A stretch of DNA of 8,651 nt from Mageeibacillus sp. UBA1193 (lineage in GTDB: Bacteria > Bacillota > Clostridia > Saccharofermentanales > Saccharofermentanaceae): positions 1-8,651 of the forward strand of contig DBYF01000071.1 of NCBI GenBank assembly GCA_002310155.1. Direction: 5' to 3'. A model generated the notes under the pieces. The model saw only the letters and a program-made list of their open reading frames with translations, ran no database searches and was not told the origin of the DNA. Below, one piece after another: positions 1-4,887 of this stretch (within the stretch, counting starts at the first letter, position 1; every line of letters begins with the position of its first letter). The position numbers and the translations under genes are program-made.

Positions 1-4
1 TCAT
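1..4 (-). CDS. Start of a leftward gene running off the left edge
   Basis: On the minus strand an ATG at 4-2 is preceded, 7 bases upstream, by AGGAG (complement of 12-16). A second ATG at 10-8 is only one base from that site, so the start at 4 is preferred. A promoter with correct spacing lies at 75-103. Only the start codon is inside the window, so nothing can be said about the product. Confidence 0.45.
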
Positions 5-74
5 AGTCATTCTCCTGCCTTTAGTAGGATTAGCGGCGCTTCCCGATTGAAAAGCACTTTCCGCCTTTCCTTTT

Positions 75-103
75 ATGTTACCTTTCTGAGGGATTCAAAT
101 CAA
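75..103 (-). promoter_or_regulatory. Sigma-A-type promoter for the left-edge gene
   Basis: Reading leftward, TTGATT (98-103) and TAACAT (75-80) are separated by 17 bp. This is the ideal spacing and a fair match to the housekeeping consensus. It would give a leader of about 60 bases before the AGGAG at 12-16. Confidence 0.5.
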
Positions 104-182
104 GGCAGGAACTCTATACTTATTGTATCTTCCTTCCGATCGGGCAGGTTTGTTATCATAGGATTGGATAAACGGAAGGCGT

Positions 183-240
183 GAGATCAGGCGCTTACCC
201 GCCCGAAACGATCTCGCAAAAAGCCGCCCCGGAAGGCGGC
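183..240 (+). promoter_or_regulatory. Structured leader of the HAD gene
   Basis: Before the HAD gene the rightward transcript can fold into an outer stem GAGATC/GATCTC (183-188 with 210-215) enclosing GGCG/CGCC (190-193 with 200-203). A perfect 6-bp GC hairpin GCCGCC/GGCGGC follows (223-228 with 235-240). The last stem ends 4 bases before the AGAGG ribosome site (245-249), so it could affect translation. No known riboswitch is recognised, and no convincing rightward promoter was found in 104-182; TATCAT at 154-159 is a weak -10 candidate. Confidence 0.3.
218..240 (-). terminator. Leftward intrinsic terminator upstream of the HAD gene
   Basis: Read leftward, the perfect GCCGCC/GGCGGC hairpin (6-base loop, 223-240) is followed at once by five Ts (222-218). 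This is a typical Rho-independent terminator. It would stop leftward transcripts that have passed through the HAD gene antisense, and would insulate the left-edge gene. Read rightward it lacks a T tract. Confidence 0.6.
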
Positions 241-256
241 AGAAAGAGGTGTAACA

Positions 257-937
257 ATGTTACAAGTCGTGATTTTTGACATGTTTGAGACGCTGGTGAC
301 TCTTTTCACCGGACGGACGTACTTCGGCGAAGATGCCGCCGCGGATATGGGAGTCGATCCCGTGACCTACCGGAAAGCATGGCACGAAACCGAGGTTGAC
401 CGCTCGACAGGCAAACTCACGATGAAGGAAGGCATCGCCAAGACTCTTCAGTCTCTCGGCATCTATTCCGAAGAGAAAGTGGAACTCATCGCTTCCAAAA
501 GGATCGCCGCGCTGGGAGATACTTTTAACGCGATCCCGGATGACACGGTAAGACTCCTCGAGGAACTCAAAAAGCGCGGCATCAAGATCGGTCTGATCAC
601 AAACACATTCTCCGATGAGCGCGACCTCATCCGCGGAAGCAAGATCTTCCCCTTTTTCGACGCTGTCCGCATCTCCTACGAAGAAGGGATGCAGAAACCG
701 GATCCCCGCCTGTATCAGTCGATCATGGATGAATTTGGCGTCACACCTGACCAGTGTCTCTTCGTCGGTGACGGCGGTTCCAGAGAGCTCTACGCCGCCA
801 GAGATATCGGCATGAAGGCGGTCCAGTGTTCCTGGTTCAGACCCCTGGCCTTCGAGCCACACATCCCCTGCCCGGTATTTCCGGAGTTTCCGCAGGTCAT
901 GAATCAGCTTGATGTGCTGGATTATCTGGAAGAGTAA
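257..937 (+). CDS. HAD-superfamily hydrolase
   Basis: A 226-residue cytosolic protein of the haloacid-dehalogenase superfamily, which uses an active-site Asp as nucleophile to hydrolyse phosphate esters or, less often, carbon-halogen bonds. Motif I is FDMFETL with nucleophile D8, motif II is ITN (T115), motif III is K147 in QKPDP, and motif IV is GD(171-172) with E177. A helical cap lies at roughly 15-95, giving a subclass I layout. Position D+2, the Asp acid/base of most phosphatases, is F10; an aromatic residue there is also known from L-2-haloacid dehalogenases, so the substrate is uncertain. The ATG has AGAGG 7 bases upstream. The gene stands alone and converges on the next gene with only 13 bp between stop codons and no terminator between them. 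The family call is firm; the substrate is unknown. Confidence 0.9.
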   Translation: MLQVVIFDMFETLVTLFTGRTYFGEDAAADMGVDPVTYRKAWHETEVDRSTGKLTMKEGIAKTLQSLGIYSEEKVELIASKRIAALGDTFNAIPDDTVRLLEELKKRGIKIGLITNTFSDERDLIRGSKIFPFFDAVRISYEEGMQKPDPRLYQSIMDEFGVTPDQCLFVGDGGSRELYAARDIGMKAVQCSWFRPLAFEPHIPCPVFPEFPQVMNQLDVLDYLEE

Positions 938-950
938 AAGAGGATAACGG

Positions 951-1607
951 TCACTCGGGTTCTTCGCCTTTCGGTTCGATCCGGATCTGGATATCGCCTT
1001 CAAGATACTCGGCGATGTTGTGAAGTTCGATGGTTTTTTCTTTGAAATCCAGAATACGGACTTTATCCGGATCGAGTTTCTTTAAGTTCTCATCCGTTCC
1101 GGTATCCAGAACAAGGAATCTTTCACGCTTCCCCTCTTCTGTTTCTTTCTCGGTAATGATGATGACTGCCCAAGGATATCCAATCGCGAACGCGGTGTTC
1201 GTCATGTATGGAAAATCCTGAATATGCGGAATATCCCGGTCGGAATAGTGGATCTCACTTACGACCTTCAAAGAGGGATCCTCGCGCTTCGGGCAAAAGT
1301 GCTTTTCGAGCAGAAAATGAGCATAGCGCTCCTCGAGGATCTTGCTCTCGTTTTTCCCGTAGTAGATATTAATGAAGATCATCCAGAACGTCGGATCCAG
1401 GAAACCCAGGAGTGCCAGCCATTTATAGGGCGATGGCAACGTCAGGAAACCGATGGCAATCAGAAGGCCGCCAAGGAACGGGATAAGAGAAACGTGCGTC
1501 TTATGGCGGCGGTTGCTGATCATGGCCGCGATGTTCATGACGATGAAGAACAGGCCCACCAGGACCAGAACTACACACAGCACATTTTGTTGAAGAAAAA
1601 CCAGCAT
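951..1607 (-). CDS. Three-pass membrane protein of unknown function
   Basis: A 218-residue protein with three hydrophobic segments at about 8-30, 40-57 and 63-82, followed by a soluble, charged C-terminal domain (about 85-218) containing one Cys (C105). The basic loop SNRRHKTH between the first two segments suggests a cytoplasmic loop. The ATG at 1607 is preferred to a GTG at 1616 because the GAGGGG ribosome site (1617-1622) lies 9 bases from the ATG but touches the GTG. A TATAAT at 1628-1633 could give it its own promoter. It also lies 50 bp after another leftward membrane-protein gene, so both may be read together. No family is recognised. Confidence 0.8.
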   Translation of the reverse strand: MLVFLQQNVLCVVLVLVGLFFIVMNIAAMISNRRHKTHVSLIPFLGGLLIAIGFLTLPSPYKWLALLGFLDPTFWMIFINIYYGKNESKILEERYAHFLLEKHFCPKREDPSLKVVSEIHYSDRDIPHIQDFPYMTNTAFAIGYPWAVIIITEKETEEGKRERFLVLDTGTDENLKKLDPDKVRILDFKEKTIELHNIAEYLEGDIQIRIEPKGEEPE

Positions 1608-1627
1608 CCCAAACACCCCTCAAAGAA

Positions 1628-1633
1628 ATTATA
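1628..1633 (-). promoter_or_regulatory. -10 element (TATAAT) before the 951-1607 gene
   Basis: A perfect TATAAT reading leftward lies just upstream of the GAGGGG ribosome site and would give a very short leader. No good -35 box is seen at 16-18 bp, so it may be weak or secondary to read-through from the upstream gene. Confidence 0.4.
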
Positions 1634-1657
1634 CACTTTTTCGGGGGTGCGGAGAAA

Positions 1658-2404
1658 TTACTTTTCTTTCATATAATCGTTTGCGGAATAAATCTTAAAA
1701 TCAAAGACATTATTATTTCCCGTTGCCTGCGCGAGGAAATAAATGCCCGGTTCGCTGGCTTCGCTATAGAGGCTGTAATTGACCTGGCGCTGACGGCGCG
1801 TTCCGTTGTCATCGAGGATAAGATAATAGTACGTAGTTGTCGTCTCATCACCATCACTGTCACGCTTCGTTTTCGTTTCTGTCTTCGTGTCGAGGACCTT
1901 GATCTGATATACTGTGATCGTCTCCTGGCCCGGCTCGGCAGGCATCTTCCTGGCAATCATCTGCTTGACCAGGAACATGCAGGCAAGCACGATCGGAATA
2001 ACAATGATCGCGGAAATGATACTACGCAGCTGCAGGCCCCGCCCCTTCGATATAGCTACGATCGAATCAGACACGGTCGAGATCACGCAGAGTCCGACAG
2101 CTATGATCACAAAGATCAGAACGATATTTCTCAAAAGAGTATTGCTGGACTTCTTGGTAGCGTAAAACTTCTGATAATCCTTTGCCAGATATTTCTCCGT
2201 AAGGATCGTCTTTCCGGTTGCGGGATCGGTATTGTTTTCACCCAGTTCCTGATACTCCGTCTCGATCCTCATCTTCTCTTCCTCGAGATTCTTCGAGGAA
2301 TCAGAGATCTGAGTGACTACGAAATATGCTGCGATACCTATAGCAACGAGACTTACTACTACAGCGACAATAGGAACGATGATCCTTACCAGTTTGTTAC
2401 CCAT
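1658..2404 (-). CDS. Three-pass membrane protein with C-terminal extracytoplasmic domain, unknown function
   Basis: A 248-residue protein with transmembrane segments at about 7-31, 92-116 and 126-148. The basic stretch KGRGLQLR between the second and third implies a cytoplasmic loop, so the charged segment 32-89 and the C-terminal domain (about 155-248) should face outward. That domain has a DSDGDE acidic run (182-187), a Thr-rich stretch and a YYYLILDDNG strand pair. The pattern loosely recalls small DUF2500-type extracytoplasmic domains of Firmicutes, but this is only an impression. The ATG at 2404 is preferred to the longer 2455 start because GGGGAGG (2410-2416) lies 5 bases upstream of it. 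An extended -10 promoter sits at 2474-2482. It is probably co-transcribed with the next leftward membrane-protein gene. Confidence 0.82.
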   Translation of the reverse strand: MGNKLVRIIVPIVAVVVSLVAIGIAAYFVVTQISDSSKNLEEEKMRIETEYQELGENNTDPATGKTILTEKYLAKDYQKFYATKKSSNTLLRNIVLIFVIIAVGLCVISTVSDSIVAISKGRGLQLRSIISAIIVIPIVLACMFLVKQMIARKMPAEPGQETITVYQIKVLDTKTETKTKRDSDGDETTTTYYYLILDDNGTRRQRQVNYSLYSEASEPGIYFLAQATGNNNVFDFKIYSANDYMKEK

Positions 2405-2473
2405 AAATACCTCCCCAAAATCCTTCTCCGTGATTCCTTTTTGGTGCGGATCCACGGATCGGACTACGTGTAC

Positions 2474-2482
2474 ATTATACCA
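2474..2482 (-). promoter_or_regulatory. Extended -10 promoter TGGTATAAT for the 1658-2404 gene
   Basis: Reading leftward, TGG (2482-2480) runs into TATAAT (2479-2474), a consensus extended -10 that can work without a good -35; none is seen. The leader to the ATG at 2404 would be about 65 bases. The same 9-mer occurs before two other genes in the window, at 3961 and 5643. Confidence 0.6.
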
Positions 2483-2524
2483 TTGCGGGACTTTCCGGAA
2501 GGCAGTTTCATTTCAGGATTAATG

Positions 2525-2681
2525 GGGTGTTATTCGGCGGATTGGGCAGGAAATGGTGGCTCGGGGTGGCGGCGGGGCGAGTGCTTTTCGGGCGGGATCA
2601 GGGTGGGAACCGGGCGGAATCCTGGCGGGCTCCGGGCAAGATCAGGATGGGAACCGGGCGGGCTCGGAGCCTCGGGTTGGA
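2525..2681. repeat. GC-rich, G-run-rich spacer with imperfect tandem repeats and a G-quadruplex motif
   Basis: This stretch is far richer in G and C than its surroundings, with runs of G on the plus strand. A 28-bp segment at 2590-2617 recurs at 2634-2661 with 3 mismatches (44-bp period); both copies contain GGGAACCGGGCGG. The segment 2590-2607 has four GGG runs with loops of 1, 4 and 1 bases, a canonical intramolecular G-quadruplex motif. It lies immediately past the stop of the leftward nuclease-like gene, so the transcript reads C-rich here. No simple hairpin plus T-tract terminator was seen. Rightward open frames here read as Gly/Arg/Trp-rich peptides and are not credible genes. Confidence 0.6.
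2578..2601 (-). repeat. 24-bp dispersed repeat, copy 1
   Basis: Read leftward, this 24-bp segment begins CTGATCC and ends CGAAAAGCACTCG. It matches 4757-4780 at 22 of 24 positions, both differences being T/C. It lies about 80 bp past the stop codon of the nuclease-like gene. Function is unknown; it may be a decayed terminator arm (see 7877-7909). Confidence 0.55.
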
Positions 2682-3488
2682 TCACATAGGTGCTTTTCCG
2701 AAAAGCTCGGCAGTATTCTGCCTGAACAGATTCATGTCGAGCGGGCAGCCATCAAGCTCCGTCGTCAGGATCAGGTTCTTGCCCGTAAAGATGCCCACGC
2801 GGCGGTACTCGTCGAGCTTGAGCATATTCTTGTGAAGATACACGGGATCATCCAGGCGGCCGAGATGCTCGTGGTAGATCACTCTTCCATTCCTTACATC
2901 CAAGAGCGCGAAATCAACGTATCTGGTCTTGCCGTTTCCCACATCGACCGGGAAATCGTACTTGTACGGAATTCCCATGTCGTAGTATGCATCCGCGATC
3001 ATCGCTTCCGACTTCGATCGCACATTCTCTCCGCGCTTGGTGGCAAACATCTTCTCCTCCGGAAGGTACGGGTTTTCCGCGAAAGGCTGTGCCAGCCAAA
3101 GCTTCGCAGCGTCTTCGCCTTCTGTAAAAAGCGGCGTTACGAGTTCTTTTCGCGCGGGAATGAGATTCGCGAAAACGTCCTCGGGAGATTGGGTTGGGTA
3201 ACTCTTTAGAAAACGCTCGATTGCCTTCTCTTCCGAGTCGATCGACTTGAGGAGCCTGTTCAGATAGTCCTTCTGCGCCAGCGCGCGGGCGAGGTCGGAC
3301 TGGGAGGCTTTCAGGTAGGTGCCGTTGCGGTCAGCAGAGTCAGTGATGTAGTAGAAGCAAATGCATCCTTTTTTCTCATTTACTCGAAGTCGTCCTTCCG
3401 GGACTTTTTTCAGTTGCTCCAAAACTCGGTTCTCACCTGATTTCAAAGAGTCCAATCGTCTGCGCATACTGTTCACTAATACTTTCAC
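2682..3488 (-). CDS. PD-(D/E)XK nuclease-like protein with N-terminal helical region
   Basis: A 268-residue soluble protein. Residues 1-30 and 60-97 look helical and charged, possibly coiled coil. The C-terminal part (about 155-268) looks like a PD-(D/E)XK restriction-like fold: helix Glu E161 in SKSE, strand Asp D192 in YVDFALLD, then E207-H208 in IYHEHLG, followed by DDPVYLHK and a strand GKNLILTTE. The usual Lys of the E-x-K triad is absent; His or the K220 region may replace it. Function is unknown; DNA or RNA cleavage is inference from the fold. The start is GTG at 3488, supported by GGAGGA (3496-3501) 7 bases upstream; the first ATG is seven codons further in. The gene begins 30 bp from the hairpin array at 3519-3818, with no obvious promoter in between, so its control must involve the array. 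The fold call is moderate; the gene call is strong. Confidence 0.8.
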   Translation of the reverse strand: MKVLVNSMRRRLDSLKSGENRVLEQLKKVPEGRLRVNEKKGCICFYYITDSADRNGTYLKASQSDLARALAQKDYLNRLLKSIDSEEKAIERFLKSYPTQSPEDVFANLIPARKELVTPLFTEGEDAAKLWLAQPFAENPYLPEEKMFATKRGENVRSKSEAMIADAYYDMGIPYKYDFPVDVGNGKTRYVDFALLDVRNGRVIYHEHLGRLDDPVYLHKNMLKLDEYRRVGIFTGKNLILTTELDGCPLDMNLFRQNTAELFGKAPM

Positions 3489-3518
3489 CAGTTAATCCTC
3501 CAAAAAATACAACAAGAA

Positions 3519-3818
3519 GGGATCATTTGTAGTTTTCTGTTTGTTTGATCCCATAGTTCATCTTGTTAATGGGGATCAAATGTTACTTTTTGTCAGTTTG
3601 ATCCCTATTGTCTTATTGGCTAAGGGGATCACTTTGGTATTTCTCTGCATTTGATCCCATAGCTTGTTCGTGGACGTAGGGATCAATTTAGGTTTTTCTT
3701 ATTTTTGATCCCTTATCATCATCTACAGATTGGGATCATTTCTACCTTTCTGTGAGTTTGATCCCATCTGTGGCTTTCAACTATGGGATCGTTTTCCTCT
3801 TTTTCCTCTTTTGATCCC
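3519..3818. repeat. Array of six 34-bp palindromic units with 53-54 bp period
   Basis: Units start at 3519, 3572, 3625, 3679, 3732 and 3785. Each is exactly 34 bp, and they are separated by 19, 19, 20, 19 and 19 bp. Every unit opens with GGGATC (followed by A in five of six; G in the last) and closes with an invariant TTTGATCCC, giving inverted arms of 6-9 bp (9 bp in unit 2) around a T-rich loop. Loops differ in sequence, but all keep TTT at the centre (loop positions 9-11). Spacers between units are unrelated beyond a frequent initial AT. Each arm holds a GATC, 12 in all. The array fills the space upstream of the leftward nuclease-like gene. It lacks identical direct repeats, so it is not CRISPR. 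It may be a multi-site protein-binding region or a string of RNA hairpins. Confidence 0.9.
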
Positions 3819-3849
3819 ATCCACACACTTCTCACCACTAATCCTCTTC

Positions 3850-3878
3850 ATTGAACCCCGTCCCACACTGCCATTCAA
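3850..3878 (-). promoter_or_regulatory. Possible weak promoter reading leftward into the array
   Basis: TTGAAT (3873-3878) and TTCAAT (3850-3855) lie 17 bp apart reading leftward. Both boxes match the consensus at only 4 of 6 positions. If active, it would transcribe the whole array as a 5' leader of about 350 bases of the nuclease-like gene. No better leftward promoter was found in 3819-3960. Confidence 0.22.
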
Positions 3879-3960
3879 CCGCCTCCCCTCGACAATTCCC
3901 GACAAAACTACCAGCATTGTCAGATATTTCCACAATTAGTCACCTGCCCCTCCCGAGTTT

Positions 3961-3969
3961 TGGTATAAT
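3961..3969 (+). promoter_or_regulatory. Extended -10 promoter TGGTATAAT for the 4033 esterase gene
   Basis: Consensus TATAAT (3964-3969) is preceded by TGG at the extended -10 position. No good -35 is seen; the site 17 bp upstream reads CACCTG. The leader to the ATG at 4033 would be about 57 bases. Apart from this, 3819-3960 holds nothing recognisable. Confidence 0.65.
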
Positions 3970-4032
3970 AAGAGAAAAGCGCACTCGCGCGGCATATCGT
4001 GTTCCTCGCGACGTGTGGTGGGGAGGTCAAAT

Positions 4033-4749
4033 ATGAAAACGATCCTTTGCTACGGCGATTCAAACACCTACGGCTACGACCCGAAAACAGGTCTGCGCTA
4101 CCCCAGAACGATCCGCTGGCCGGGTCACCTCCAGGAGATCCTGGACGACAAATCGGCCTACGATGCCATGCGGTCTTACCTTGTCGGCATGATGGAACTC
4201 GAAGACCAGCTGCCATGTCCCTGCGGAGAATCTTTCACAGTTATTGAAGAAGGCTGCAACGGCCGTACTACTGTTGCCGACGACCCGATCGAAGGCTGGA
4301 AGAACGGACTCGACTACATTAAGCCATGCCTCAATACCCACAAGCCGGTTGACGTCGTGATCATGATGCTCGGCACTAATGATCTCAAGGAAGTCTTCCA
4401 TCAGACCGCAGACGAGATCGCGAAGAATGCCGGTGTCCTGGTCGACGCGATCAAGGAATGCACGCAGGAGAAGCAGGGCTTTATCCCGAAGATCATTCTC
4501 GTTTCTCCGCCGCATATCGGCGAAGGCATGGCGGACTCCGTTTTCTCGACATCTTTCAGCACCAGAGCGATCGGCGAATCCGCCCTCTTCGCAAAGAGTT
4601 ATAAGGAAGTTGCCGATGACAAGGGCTGCATCTTCTTCGACGCGGCGTCCTATATCGAGCCATCCGAGGAGGACTCTCTCCACCTTACCGAGGACGCGCA
4701 CATCACGCTCGCGGAGAAGCTCGCGGAGGTCGTTCTCGATGTAGTATGA
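4033..4749 (+). CDS. SGNH/GDSL hydrolase, arylesterase/acyltransferase-like
   Basis: A 238-residue esterase of the SGNH fold, without a signal peptide and so likely cytosolic. Block I is YGDSNTYG with nucleophile S10, block II is EEGCNGRTT (G77), block III is GTND (N116), and the catalytic pair is D214 and H217 in EEDSLHL. The order IRWPGHL, IEEGCNGRTT, MMLGTND and VSPP recalls the arylesterase/acyltransferase group that includes MsAcT of Mycobacterium smegmatis, from memory. Compared with that type, about 25-30 extra residues (roughly 40-67, with two Cys in PCPC) sit between blocks I and II. The ATG at 4033 is chosen over GTG at 4015 because GGGAGGT (4021-4027) lies 5 bases upstream of it. 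The likely role is deacylation of small esters; the natural substrate is unknown. Confidence 0.9.
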   Translation: MKTILCYGDSNTYGYDPKTGLRYPRTIRWPGHLQEILDDKSAYDAMRSYLVGMMELEDQLPCPCGESFTVIEEGCNGRTTVADDPIEGWKNGLDYIKPCLNTHKPVDVVIMMLGTNDLKEVFHQTADEIAKNAGVLVDAIKECTQEKQGFIPKIILVSPPHIGEGMADSVFSTSFSTRAIGESALFAKSYKEVADDKGCIFFDAASYIEPSEEDSLHLTEDAHITLAEKLAEVVLDVV

Positions 4750-4756
4750 GGAGTAT

Positions 4757-4780
4757 CTGATCCTGCTCGAAAAGCACTCG
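4757..4780 (+). repeat. 24-bp dispersed repeat, copy 2
   Basis: This segment begins CTGATCC 8 bp after the stop codon of the esterase gene and ends CGAAAAGCACTCG. It matches the minus-strand copy at 2578-2601 at 22 of 24 positions. The core GAAAAGCACT also occurs at 49-58 and at 7901-7910 on the minus strand, always outside genes. Confidence 0.55.
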
Positions 4781-4805
4781 TACCCTGATCTTTCAGACAT
4801 GACAA

Positions 4806-4844
4806 AAGGACGGTACCTGAACCCAGGCGCCGTCCTTATTTCTT
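4806..4844. terminator. Bidirectional intrinsic terminator between the two esterase genes
   Basis: Stem AAGGACGG/CCGTCCTT (4806-4813 with 4830-4837) contains an inner CCTG/CAGG hairpin (4816-4819 with 4824-4827). Rightward it runs into ATTTCTTTG; leftward it runs into TTTTGTC. It can therefore serve both convergent genes. Confidence 0.75.
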
Positions 4845-4887
4845 TGCAAAACAATAATCGGAAATAACCTCTCTGGCCAAACCGGAA

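Noticed and set aside
260..1003. Long leftward open frame opposite the HAD gene
   Set aside because: It mirrors the coding frame of a clear HAD hydrolase, has no ribosome site or recognisable domain, and overlaps the end of the next gene.
2553..3209. Rightward open frames starting in the G-rich repeat region
   Set aside because: They begin in low-complexity GC-rich DNA, read as Gly/Trp/Arg repeats and then as the antisense of the nuclease-like gene.
3519..3818. CRISPR array
   Set aside because: No identical direct repeats of 23 bp or more. Only 6-9 bp arms are conserved, both intervening segments vary, and no cas gene is present in the window.
3730..4036. Short rightward open frames within and after the hairpin array
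   Set aside because: They are compositionally biased Phe/Pro peptides with no ribosome site. The array structure explains the sequence better.
4060..4854. Long leftward open frame opposite the first esterase
   Set aside because: It is a complement of an SGNH gene with intact catalytic motifs. The composition is Arg/Asp/Glu-rich as expected of a shadow, and it would run through the terminator.
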